From assembly GCA_016713085.1 (NCBI GenBank), contig JADJPV010000002.1:930001-994000 (forward strand): 64,000 nt of DNA. The letters run 5' to 3'. Origin of the DNA: Chitinophagaceae bacterium (GTDB taxonomy: Bacteria; Bacteroidota; Bacteroidia; Chitinophagales; Chitinophagaceae). Below, in pieces: positions 34,735-44,395 of this stretch. The notes beneath the pieces were generated by a model. The model made no database searches, was not told the origin of the DNA, and saw only the letters and a program-made list of their open reading frames with translations. Numbering within the stretch: position 1 is the stretch's first letter; each line of letters starts with the position of its first letter. Both the position numbers and the translations under genes were made by a program.

Positions 34735-35279
34735 TCTTCTTTGGGTTTGTTCACGAAGATAGAAAAGATGGTGGTGCCATACTTCCGTTCAGCACGGAAA
34801 AAAGGAAACTTCTGGTAATTATTCCGGGGTGTATGTTCCAGTACAAACCATCCGCCTTCAGTGAGTAAGTTTTTTTCAAACACTTTTTTGGGGATGTCAT
34901 CAATCGGATCCAATGCATAAGGCGGACCTGCAAAAATAAAATCAAACTGTTCGCCGCATTGATCTATGTATTTAAACACTTCCATCTTCACCACCCTCAA
35001 CTTCACACCCAGCTTCTCTCCTGTTTGCTGAATGAAGTTGGCCATAGCAGGATCTTTTTCCACAATGGTTTGATCGGTTGCACCACGGCTCGCCAGTTCA
35101 TAACTGATGCTGCCTGTACCGCCAAACAGATCCAGTGTTTTTAAACCGGCGATATCTAAATTATTTTGAAGTACATTGAAGAGACCACCTTTTGCAAGAT
35201 CGGTAGTAGGTCTTGTATGAGGCATATTGGCCGGTGGCTGAAACGTGCGGCCACCAAATTTTCCGCTTATAATACGCAT
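34731..35279 (-). CDS. rsmD: 16S rRNA (guanine966-N2)-methyltransferase RsmD, catalytic DPPY reads GPPY
   Basis: A 182-residue class I methyltransferase: MRIISGKFGGRTFQPP, HTRPTTDLAKGGLFNVL, and motif I LKTLDLFGGTGSISYELASRGA, matching RsmD throughout. The motif IV that normally reads (D/N)PP(Y/F) and binds the target amino group reads FIFAGPPYAL here; the codon is GGT, one base from GAT. Given the many errors in this sequence a base substitution artefact is possible; otherwise activity would be impaired. It overlaps DUF3822 by 13 nt. Confidence 0.9.
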   Translation of the reverse strand: MRIISGKFGGRTFQPPANMPHTRPTTDLAKGGLFNVLQNNLDIAGLKTLDLFGGTGSISYELASRGATDQTIVEKDPAMANFIQQTGEKLGVKLRVVKMEVFKYIDQCGEQFDFIFAGPPYALDPIDDIPKKVFEKNLLTEGGWFVLEHTPRNNYQKFPFFRAERKYGTTIFSIFVNKPKEE

Positions 35280-36142
35280 GTAAGAATCTGATCGAGTGAA
35301 GCTGATAAATGGATCGGTTGTTCTTCCGTTGTTTCAGGAAACTGAAACTCCAGTTCATTCTTCAACTGTAAATTTAAAATATAATTGTAGAGCACATCAT
35401 ACAAAGCCGACCGCTGATCAATCATGCCCTGCACATATACCGTTGTTTCTTCCTGTGAAAGACCCAACTGCTCCATTGCATTCAAAATATAATACAGCAC
35501 ATCTTCAGGTGTATGATACTTGTACGATTGCAGCAGTAACCAGCGTCCGTTCTTTTCAACTGTTAACTGCAGTTCATTGAACCAGATGGTTGCTGTAATA
35601 ATAATTTCTCCTGCTGCCTGTTTTTTCAGCAACAGCGATTGCACATGCCACCACTGTCCTTTCGGGAACCGCTGGTTCAGCACCACACCCAATGTTCCTT
35701 CAACCGTATAATGATTCACTAAGTTTTGCTGCAGTACAAAATCCTTTACATAAATATCATCCTTCCGTTTGCCGTAAACCAGTTCAAATAAATTCTCTTT
35801 GTTTTCTTCTTTATTGAGGATCGCAGGAATAAGAATATTCTTTGAAGTAAGCTGTACTAAAATCACCTTTTCATAATGTTTGCCCACCCAGGGATATGCT
35901 TCCGTTATTTCTTTCAGCTTTTCTTCAATTAAAAAAGTAGAACGCTGCTCATCCATTTTAAACACAAGCCAGCCATACACAATCTTCTCCTTTGGCTGAA
36001 AAGCAGCAAAGCCAATGAACCCTTCTCCCGATTGCACCAGCAGAAAGGCATTGGTCGATTCCCGTGAATCAATGTTTTCGTCAACAATATGTATAGAAGG
36101 ATGTAGCAAATTTTCTGTGTATGAACGCTGCAATAATACCAA
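35267..36142 (-). CDS. DUF3822 family protein
   Basis: A 291-residue protein matching DUF3822, a Bacteroidota family of actin-like-fold proteins found next to rsmD (SRESTNAFLLVQSGEGFIGFAAF, ELVYGKRKDDIYVKDFVLQQNLVNHYTVEG, QLGLSQEETTVYVQGMI). Its role is unknown, but the conserved coupling with rsmD is seen here as a 13-nt overlap. The start is uncertain: the frame opens at a TTG (36142) and the N-terminus may begin a little further upstream, near the palindrome at 36185. Confidence 0.8.
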   Translation of the reverse strand: MVLLQRSYTENLLHPSIHIVDENIDSRESTNAFLLVQSGEGFIGFAAFQPKEKIVYGWLVFKMDEQRSTFLIEEKLKEITEAYPWVGKHYEKVILVQLTSKNILIPAILNKEENKENLFELVYGKRKDDIYVKDFVLQQNLVNHYTVEGTLGVVLNQRFPKGQWWHVQSLLLKKQAAGEIIITATIWFNELQLTVEKNGRWLLLQSYKYHTPEDVLYYILNAMEQLGLSQEETTVYVQGMIDQRSALYDVLYNYILNLQLKNELEFQFPETTEEQPIHLSASLDQILTCVL

Positions 36143-36184
36143 TAATACGGCTTACTCTTGAAGAATCCTGCCAGTTTTTATGCT

Positions 36185-36275
36185 GATAGAAACGCAGATG
36201 ACACGGATGCGACGGATTCTCACTGATTCTTAATCCGTCACATCTGCTAAAATCAGTGTCATCAGCGTTTCTATC
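36185..36275. repeat. 91-bp imperfect palindrome (GATAGAAACGC ends)
   Basis: GATAGAAACGCAGATGACAC at the left end is inverted at the right end with one mismatch (GTGTCATCAGCGTTTCTATC), and GACGGATT/AATCCGTC forms the inner stem. It resembles the long dispersed palindromes frequent in Bacteroidota. It lies between divergent genes. Confidence 0.7.
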
Positions 36276-36311
36276 CATCCTTTAGTTAAATTCGCAAAAA
36301 AAGAACGAAGC

Positions 36312-37671
36312 TTGGAGACTGCCTTACCGAAGAACGACCTGCGACTGGATATAACCAACCGTCAAATCCTTTCCATTTCACTGCCCATCAGCTTATCGCT
36401 GCTGGTGCCCTTTCTTAATTTTACGGCCAATAATTATTTCCTCAGCGGTTTGGGCGAAGCGGCGCTGGGTACTGCCGGCATTACAGGCGTTTATTTTCTC
36501 ATTGTTGCAGTAATCGGTAACGGACTCAACAATGCCATTCAATCGCTCATTGCACGCCGTGCAGGTGAAAACCGCCTGGAAGAAATCGGGAAGATCTTTT
36601 CACAGGGCATCCGTATTGCATTGGTTTTTGCAGCGCTAGGCATCCTCCTCACCTATTTACTGGCTCCTTCTATTTTCAACTTTGCGTTACGTACACGGGG
36701 AGTTGAAACAAAAGCAGTTTCTTTTTTTGCTCATCCGGGTTTGGGGTTTGCCATTTCTCTATCTGTTCCAGATGGGTAATGCATTTTTAGTTGGTACCAA
36801 CAACAGCCGTTACTTAATGATCGGTACGTTGTTTGAAGCCGGTGCCAATATTTTTTTCGATTATGGTTTTATTTATGGTCATTTCGGTTTGCCTGAGCTT
36901 GGTTTCAATGGTGCCGCTTATGCATCGGTACTGGCGGAGTTTATTGGAATGCTGGTGGTGTTCCTGTTTATCTTTTTAAAAAAGTTCAACATCAGGTTTC
37001 ATCTGTTCAGTTATCTGAAATACAACAAGGAACTCAGCAATCTCATTCTGCGCATTTCAGCACCGCTTATCGGGCAGTTTTCCATCAGTCTCATCAGCTG
37101 GCTGGTGTTTTATATATTCATTGAACATCACGGCGAACGGGCTTTAGCCATCAGCAATGTGATGCGGAATATCTTTTCACTCGTTGGTGTATTCATCTGG
37201 GCCTTTGCTTCCACTACTAATGCCATGGTGAGTAATATCATTGGTCAGGGACGAACAAGCGAAGTACAGAGGCTCATTTATAAAATCATGAAGCTGAGTT
37301 TAAGTTCAGCAGTCATCATGTTTATTCTGTTCAATGTATTTGCAAGAGAACTGCTTTCTGTATTTCGTTTGTCGGATAGTTTTATTACAGAAGCCATTCC
37401 CGTATTACGCATTGTAACAACAGGCATGCTGCTCATGTCCATTTCTGTAGTATGGCTCAATGCAGTAACCGGCACAGGTAATACAAGAATGAATCTCATC
37501 ATTGAAGCAGTAACCATCACGCTCTATCTCATTTATATTTATTTAGTGCTGGAAGTGTACCAGCTCAGTTTGGTTTGGGCATGGGGCTCCGAACTCATTT
37601 ACTGGACAACCATTTTCCTGATGGCCTTCTTCTATATCCGCAGCAGAAAATGGGAAGGGAAAGTGATTTAG
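36312..37671 (+). CDS. MATE family efflux transporter, frame broken in a T run
   Basis: A multidrug/toxin extrusion type transporter with 12 spans: ISLPISLSLLVPFLNFTANNYFLSGLGEAALG in helix 1 and VIGNGLNNAIQSLIARRAGE in the first half. The first frame ends at 36779. The rest (LIRVWGLPFLYLFQMGNAFLVG onward to 37671) is one frame away, and removing one T from the T7 run at 36722-36728 joins them into about 452 residues. The opening codon is a TTG. Substrate unknown. It is the last core-like gene before the AT-rich island. Confidence 0.85.
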
Positions 37672-37682
37672 GCTAAGAGTGA

Positions 37683-37700
37683 TCCCGATAGCTATCGGGA
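37683..37700. repeat. 18-bp perfect palindrome TCCCGATAGCTATCGGGA
   Basis: Perfectly self-complementary, 12 bp after the MATE stop; a widespread intergenic motif in Bacteroidota. It may end the MATE transcript. Confidence 0.5.
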
Positions 37701-37891
37701 GAGAAATACATTGATGATACCTGCTGAAGAGTTTCATGTTTATAACCCAGACCAAAGCGTCTGTGGGCGGCTTCGTTGCGTCGCAAGCACTTCATGTGCT
37801 TGTTACAATGGCAACATTTATTAAAAGCTGAAGAATTGTTGCGTTCCTCTCCTTGGTTCGTAGCACACGAAACAAAACCTAAATATCCTTT

Positions 37892-37914
37892 CCTGTTCGT
37901 GAGTCACGAACAGG
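37892..37914. repeat. Hairpin CCTGTTCGTGAGTCACGAACAGG at the island edge
   Basis: A perfect 10-bp stem around a 3-nt loop, 11 bp before the stop of the leftward ATPase gene. Possible terminator for the island. Confidence 0.5.
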
Positions 37915-37924
37915 GGCGATAGAT

Positions 37925-39351
37925 TTAGTTATTGCCTTTTTTACTTTCATCTTTCTTTAACTCTTCTTCTATTGGTTTTGGTATTTCAAGTTCGTCTAGT
38001 GGGTCAAGTGTTTCTGGAAATGAGCTGTATTTTTCTTCAGCGTTTCGAATTTCTTCTTGGATTTCTTTTTCAACAAGATACAAAAGTTGATCTAATCTTT
38101 TTTCTTCAAGCTGTCTATATGAAATTGTTTCAGCAACTCTTCTTCTTTCTTCAGCAATCCTAAGTTTTATATATGCTTTTGTAAAATGACTGCTGAAATA
38201 ATACTTATTTGAGTTTGAATCCATAAAAAGAATTTCACTTCTTTTAACAGTTTGAAATTCCTCTAAAAGTTTTTTCACTAAATCTTCTGGAATAGCTTTA
38301 AAAGAAGTTTTCAGAGGTTGATAAATCTGAGAAAAAGTAAATTCGTCTTGTTTGATTTCAATTGCCACTTTGAGAATTTCTTTTGGTAAATTAAAACTAG
38401 AGGAATGTTGTATTCTAATGGATTTATCAAATTGAGCCTTAAATGAATCAGCTTTCTGAATTAAATATTTTTGAATTGCTTTGTCCAAGTTTTCCATTGT
38501 TAATGTGATGCAACGGGTTTGGGTATAATTAATTTCTTTAGCGAAACACATATTTAAGCAAAGTTGATGGCATACTGACGCAAGCCCGCTAGAAAATCTT
38601 ACAATTTTTGATTTTACTTCTTTTGCAAATTGAATATTTAATAACTCTTCCCCTTTATTAATTATAGAAGTTATTTCTGCATTTTTCATCAGACGTACAA
38701 ATATTTCTGTCACTCTGTCATTCATTTCTTCATCATATTCGACAACTTCTCTGCCAGTCCCGACTGCACCTAGTGCTACAATTTTTAACTCTGGAAATTC
38801 AAAAGAACTATCCATAAAAATTTTCATCATTTGGGAAGCCATGATTTTCTCTTCTTCACTAATTTTATGGAAATCTTCTAACACCCAACAGCATTTTTTT
38901 GACCAAAGAATCTTGCTAGCCGTTGAGGAGTTAACTGAGGAGGTAGTACTCTTTTTTGTTTTATTTTATGTGAAGTAGAAAATTCTGAGGATAGCTGTAA
39001 CTTAATAGAATTGTACTCAATTCCCAATGCTGAAGAATTCTTGCCGGAACTTTCACTTTCGTTTTCTTCAACAAAAAAACTTCCTAATTGATCAAATCCG
39101 TCAAGTAGAATATTCTCAAAAGTCATTGATTTCATGCAGCGAGTTATAATATATCCTTCATAAAGTTGATTCAATTTGTTTAATAGGAAAGTAGTTTTTC
39201 CACAACCAGTATGGCCATATATAATTATTTGTTTTCCTTGAGTATTTAACGAATCAACTAAAAGGTCATTTACAGAGCTTTCTCGTTCGATAAAGGTATG
39301 CTTAGCTGGAGATGTCGGCGTGAAGACTTCTGAGACTTTTAAAACTTCCAT
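37925..39351 (-). CDS. AAA-type (Orc1/Cdc6-like) ATPase, frame broken
   Basis: About 475 residues once joined. The N-terminal part has ERESSVNDLL and Walker A GHTGCGKTT (residues 46-54). The first frame ends at 38878. One missing base in the T7 run at 38894-38900 brings the following text into frame as GQKKCCWVLEDFHKISEEEK, which supplies the Walker B acidic residues. The C-terminal half is helical, with IYQPLKTSFKAIPEDLVKKLLEEF resembling a winged helix, and a charged Glu/Lys tail. Membership in a defence locus is inferred from the adjacent SIR2-STAND gene (198 bp apart, same strand). Confidence 0.7.
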
Positions 39352-39549
39352 AATTAAAATAATATAAGCAGTTAGTGGTTAATAAGCTAATATAAGATAT
39401 TATAACAGTTGAATATTTGTATGTTATAGCCAATACTTAAATATACGAAAGTTCCTACCCAAAGCATGCTCCAACTAGAGGACTCGTTGGCAACAGGTCA
39501 GAGACCTTCGCCAGTGAGGGTCACGAACCGGTGCAGTAGAAGTATTCTC

Positions 39550-42500
39550 CTAAAACGTTTCAATAACCTCAGCTAATAAACCATACAAATAGAAATGAAG
39601 TCTAACTTGCACTGTTGCTCCAAGTATTAATTTGTCATAGTTACCTTTGATAAGCCTAATGTTTTGCTGAAAAGACGGGATCTTAATTGACTTTATTTTT
39701 TCGCCAGTTTTTTTTATCACTTTTGCTTCAAAATATATTTCTTCCCCTGTTGAATCACACCACACATAATGAAATTCTGGGTTTAGATTGTGAAATTTAT
39801 TTTGAATATTTTGCAAATAAGTCTTGCCTTCATAAAAATTATGATTGTATGTTTCAGCAATAAAATTAAAATAATTAAACCTTAAAGAGTTATCTTTTTC
39901 AATATTTGGGTTATCTCTCGAAATTCTTAGCAGTTTAATCCGAATATTAGGGTCATACAAGTTTCTACCATAGTACTTAAATAAAAATTTTACGACTTCA
40001 AAATTTTCTTGATAATACTCCATTTCATCCACTAACCTATTACATTCTGAATAATTCTCTTCTTTCTCATAATATCCAAAAAGCAAAATGCAAGCATAAG
40101 GTTTAAGACGAAAATCATCATACAAATTGTCCAAATATTCCTTATAATCAACATTATTAATAATTTCTTTAAGATTACTTACATAACTAGTATTAACTAT
40201 TTCAATTCTTTCAATACCATCGGTCACTGTTCTATATGCTAAATCCAAAAGCTCTTCAATATTAATTTGCTTTTGAACTTTATCAGTATCATCATGATCA
40301 AGTTTTTTTAATTCCCAAATTAAAAGCTTTACATAGTCAACATAGCTATAAGCAGAAAAAGGATCCAGAAGTTGTTTTGTATAAAACAAATCCTTTGCCT
40401 CTTTCACGTAAAATTTCACGTAATTATGTTCATCGCCTTCTTCAAAATAAAGCCGGGCTAGGTCATAGCTTATTGAGCCTCGTCTATGAATAATTCTATG
40501 ATTACGATATTCAAGTAAAGATTCAGCATAAATTAGTAGTTCGAGTGCCTTAATAAGTTCATGCTTAATTCTTCTACCTTGAAGATTTATAGCATAGTTT
40601 AATAAAAAATAAGGATCATCTGATAGTTTTGTATACCCTGCATCAAACAACTTATTTATTTGAGAATCACTATATTCATTATTCTTAACAAAAGCCTTCA
40701 AAAGATTATTTGCCAAATAGGAATTAGTTTGTCCCGGTTCAATAGTTTTTAGCATTCGTTCATAAAAGGCAAATTGTTTATCCTTGTTTTCTAAAAATCT
40801 TGCAACAAGTTTCTCAGCTATTAACGGATGCTTTGTTCTAAAATATAAATCAGGCTGGGTTCCATGGGTTTGTTTTACTTCCTGAATTAATATTCCTTTT
40901 CCCTCTGCTTTAATTACTTTTTCCGCAAACTCTTCCCAGGTCATAGAAATATTCTGTTTCAACCAACTTGCAGGCATTAAAAGTTTATGCTTGTGTAGTA
41001 GAGCTGTATATAGAAATGCTTTTTGAGCATCATTTGATAATTGATTATAGCTATCTATTAAATCATTCTCGTGCCTACCTGAAGTTACAGTAGCCATTAA
41101 AGAAATAAAGGAATCGGAATTATAGTTTTTTTGAATTTGTTCAACAAATCGTGCTTTTTCGCTTGCATCACGAAAAGTGATTAACTCAGAGTTTTTTAAC
41201 TTTTCTAATAATTCTTCTAGTTCAGGCTTCTCAAACTTGCCATCTATTTTTAAAATATGAGCTTTTGAAAATGTTCTACTTAACTTGAATTTCTCAAAGA
41301 TATTTTCTCTTATTGGGGCTAAAAAAAACACATTACACCCTTGAAACTGTTCAATACTTAAATCTCTTTGTAAATCAAGAAGTGTTTTAAAATAACTTTC
41401 CACCTCAATTTCGTCACAAAATAACAACAGATTCTTTGCTTTGCAGTTGCTTACTAAATCTATCAAATATTCCTTTTTACTTCTATTAAAGTCAATTATT
41501 TCAAACGCAACTAAATCAAGCTCTTCTTCTTTCTCAAGTTCATTTATTAATCGTAATGCAAAAGTCGATTTTCCAATACCAAAATCACCAGTTATAAAAA
41601 ACATTGGTATTATTGTGGAATGATTTTGTTGCAATACATCAATAATTTTCTGTTTAAAATCCTTTAAGTAAGAAGACTTAATAACATCTACATTTCTTGT
41701 AATTAAATTAAAATTGGGTTCTTCCCCTTTATAAAACTCTGAATCCTTTATAAATCTGTCCCTGTTTTGCTCAGAGCTTAATTGTTTTACTATTCCATCT
41801 AAATTAAGGAGCAGTTTAGGAGGGAACGAGATATAGTGATTTTTACTATCTAATACTGTTAATCCTTTTTTTCTTCACTATTGATTCATTGTGAGTCAAT
41901 TCCCAATCTTTATATAGTTTAAAGAATTCTTCAAATGAACACTTTACAATACATATGCGTTTAGATTTATAATATGCTAAGGCGTTCTCATTTGGAAAAG
42001 GATCCACATTTATCATCCATTTTTTTCTCTATAATTGTAGGAGTCAAATTTGTCTAATAACTCTTTACCAAATGAATCACTGTATGAATACCCAATGGAC
42101 AAAAAAGAAATATTAGGGCTAAGATTTCTTAATTCATTTAGAACGTTACGATAAAAGGGTTTTAACTTTGTAAAATCGTCTGTTGAAAATGCGAATGGAT
42201 ACCTTCCTTTATCTTTCAAACATCCATTCAATTTTATATATTTAACTTCTGTATTTGATTCTTTGTAATTCAATTCTTTCAGGCTTCTAATAGTTTACAA
42301 TTCATAGACATTATCTGACCCGCCTGCGACTTCATCAAATGCCATTTCTACAAGTAAATCATAGTTTGTTGTAATAATCTCTCTCCAGGGAATGGTGGCC
42401 AGTGTTTTATGAGCTGCTGTTACTTTTAGTTTTTTTAATAATGTAACTACGAAATCATCAAAATGCTGCCTGCTAAAACTAGTATCTGCCGACAATATAT

Positions 42501-42702
42501 CGATGAAATTTGTGATGTTACTTTCATTTAAACTTCGTTGCAAATGCAACTCATATAGCTCAATTAACTCTTTGCTTAAATATTTTCTTTCTCCTACAGA
42601 TGCACCGGCACCTAAAAACAAAATTGTATTAGAGTCTTTTATATTAGCAAAGATTTCAAATAATTCCCCTTTTTGCCTCTCAATGTCTAGAATATGTTCC
42701 AT
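39550..42702 (-). CDS. SIR2-STAND NTPase, probable antiphage effector; three interruptions
   Basis: Joined length is about 1050 residues. The N-terminal SIR2_2-type domain has ILFLGAGASVGERK (residues 31-35 GAGAS), ITTNYDLLVEM (111-115) and YIKLNGCLKDKG, where Asn159 replaces the usual catalytic His of HG. The P-loop NTPase follows: FFITGDFGIGKSTF (Walker A 372-379) and LLLFCDEIE (Walker B near 430). The C-terminal 450 residues are helical repeats of TPR type. The breaks are an in-frame TAA at 42295-42297 (codon 136), one lost base in the T7 run 42020-42026, and one extra base in the T7 run 41866-41872; text on both sides fits. The architecture matches SIR2-STAND (Avs-like) NAD-depleting defence proteins. 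Confidence 0.78.
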
Positions 42703-42788
42703 AAATATTTCTTTCTAATCTTTCAGTTTTTAAATATTATAATTCTGCCTTATACTTAACGTAATTTAAAATAGCATGTCAGTTGTTT

Positions 42789-43679
42789 TTAAATACATTG
42801 AATATTCTTCAACCTATGTATGCCCATATAAATTCTTGGGATAATTGATATTAAAAACAATATACCAGGCAGTATAAATAGAATAGTTTTATACGTTATA
42901 AAATAGTCATAATAATAATTTATAACTAACAAAAAAGCTGCACCTAAGAAAAATGATAAAGTAATTATATAGATTACTTTTGTTACTTTATAATTTATTT
43001 TCCCTTTTTGAATTCGAACAAGTCTTTTAATAGTTTTTTTAATTTCATTTTCATCAGTTTCAGGTAGCAAAGTGTCAGCGATGAGAATTTCTTCAAAATG
43101 CTTCTCCAATTGATTTGCATAAAATACAGAGACACACCCAAGTATTATGCAACAAACAACGTTCGCAATTTCACTTGGCAGAAAAAGCCTAAGGAAATAA
43201 AAATTCAAAACCAGCAAAGCAAAGTTTATTAGCCCTCCAATAATTGGAACTTGCTTTGAAATTCGCATTGGAATCTTATTTTGCCTAATTGGTATAATGC
43301 TATTTTTTTTAAATATTTCATCGGGAAATGTACAAGAAACGATATACCTCAGATAACTAATGTGTTTATAGTACTTTATGGACTTATATACTGTTTTTGT
43401 TACATTGTCCAACAAAGCCCATCCAATTAAAAAAGATATCAAACAAACCAAAACCCCAAATTCTCCAAATATCATAAACTCATTATTTGGAAGCTGTAGT
43501 CTTTGCCCATTTGTTACTAATCGGTTTTCCAAAAAATAAATATATGTAAGGAGCCCGACTATTATTGATAAATAAATTTTTAAAAAATTGGTTGTAGATT
43601 CTCTTTGTTTGTCGATTTGAGAATAGACAACCTCAATTTCTTTAGATACAAAATCAATTTGTTTGTCTGTTAATTGCAT
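42789..43679 (-). CDS. Multi-pass membrane protein, possible partner of the SIR2-STAND protein
   Basis: A 296-residue protein. An N-terminal helix (IDFVSKEIEVVYSQIDKQRE) is followed by about six hydrophobic spans: FLKIYLSIIVGLLTYIYFL, FGVLVCLISFLIGWALL, INFALLVLNFYFLRLFL, IANVVCCIILGCVSVFYA, VIYIITLSFFLGAAFLLVI and ILFILPGILFLISIIPRIY. I do not recognise the family. It is AT-rich like its neighbour, on the same strand, and 86 bp upstream of the SIR2-STAND start, so cotranscription is plausible. A membrane role in the same defence function is a guess from position. Confidence 0.6.
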   Translation of the reverse strand: MQLTDKQIDFVSKEIEVVYSQIDKQRESTTNFLKIYLSIIVGLLTYIYFLENRLVTNGQRLQLPNNEFMIFGEFGVLVCLISFLIGWALLDNVTKTVYKSIKYYKHISYLRYIVSCTFPDEIFKKNSIIPIRQNKIPMRISKQVPIIGGLINFALLVLNFYFLRLFLPSEIANVVCCIILGCVSVFYANQLEKHFEEILIADTLLPETDENEIKKTIKRLVRIQKGKINYKVTKVIYIITLSFFLGAAFLLVINYYYDYFITYKTILFILPGILFLISIIPRIYMGIHRLKNIQCI

Positions 43680-44106
43680 ACTGGCACTTTAATCGTTAAT
43701 AGTTCTTATGCTGTTCCTATTTCTGTAATTTGCTTTCACATAACTCTAACCTCTCAGGCAAATAAATGCAACTAGTTTTTTTGTTCACCAATTCTACAAA
43801 TGTTTTGCAATCTGGTTATTAGTTTTCGTGTGTTGGAGAAATCGGGAGTCTCGGTTTCAATGGCACATCTCCTGTGCTGGTTGCTTATAGTGAAAGATGA
43901 TAAAGTTAGTTGGTTATTGGTTTGCCTAAATATAAACCAGTCAGTTAATTCAAAAAATACTACAAAGCGGGTATAGGGAGGAGGCAAGCCGTTAGCCGTT
44001 AGTTGTTAGCCCCAAGGAAGAAAGAAGAAGATGATCGTTGGTTGTTGGGTGTCGGCAGGGAAGAAAACAGCAGGTTGGCCGTCGGTTGTTGGGGTTGGCG
44101 GGGCCA
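43680..44106. other. Gene-free right edge of the AT-rich island
   Basis: No credible coding frame was found. Left part is AT-rich like the island; from about 43970 it becomes G/T-rich with short GTTAGCCGTTAG and TTGGTTGTTGGG repeats. The promoter of the leftward island genes should lie near 43680-43760, but no TAnnTTTG match stands out. Confidence 0.5.
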
Positions 44107-44135
44107 TAAAAAAAGGGTCTCTGTTAAAAGACCCG
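44107..44135 (-). terminator. Rho-independent terminator of the SPFH-Arc operon
   Basis: GGGTCT/AGACCC stem on the minus strand followed by seven T (A run 44108-44114), about 37 bp past the Arc gene stop. Confidence 0.8.
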
Positions 44136-44171
44136 TCAACACAATATGATTCAACTCAATCAATCATCATT

Positions 44172-44369
44172 TTACTTCTTTCCTTTCCCCGCAGATTTAG
44201 TGATGCCGTCAGCAGTGCCTGTTTTAAACCGGCCCACTTCTTTCAGCTTCTGACTGATGATCCATTCAATCTGCCCGTTCACACTGCGGAAATCATCTGC
44301 CGCCCATTTCTCCAGCATTTTGTAAATGTCTTCATCAATCCGTAACACAAAACTTTTTTTATCTGCCAT
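44172..44369 (-). CDS. Arc-type ribbon-helix-helix DNA-binding protein
   Basis: A 65-residue protein. KKSFVLRIDEDIYKMLEKWAADDFRSVNGQIEWIISQKL is a ribbon-helix-helix: one strand (SFVLRID) and two helices, as in Arc repressors. The C-terminus is short and basic. It follows the SPFH gene by 26 bp on the same strand and shares its terminator, a pairing often seen in Chitinophagaceae. A 12-bp palindrome over the operon promoter (45300-45311) is a candidate operator for autoregulation. Confidence 0.8.
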   Translation of the reverse strand: MADKKSFVLRIDEDIYKMLEKWAADDFRSVNGQIEWIISQKLKEVGRFKTGTADGITKSAGKGKK

Positions 44370-44395
44370 TCACTCAGTTTTAAATGATGAATGAA

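Noticed and set aside
39470..39540. tRNA-like sequence (GGTTCG on the minus strand) in the island spacer
   Set aside because: The surrounding bases do not form a T-stem, acceptor stem or anticodon arm.
3276..42297. Reassigned genetic code with TAA as a sense codon
   Set aside because: TAA ends many intact genes here (for example panB, trxB region genes), and only two internal cases occur in a sequence with many other errors.
37878..43933. CCTAAATAT near both ends of the island as attachment-site direct repeats
   Set aside because: Nine A/T-rich bases in AT-rich DNA are expected by chance, and no flanking tRNA or integrase supports it.
43772..43987. Leftward 71-codon ORF at the right edge of the AT-rich island, as an integrase remnant
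   Set aside because: No recombinase motif (no Arg-His-x-x-Arg or Tyr box) can be read in any frame.
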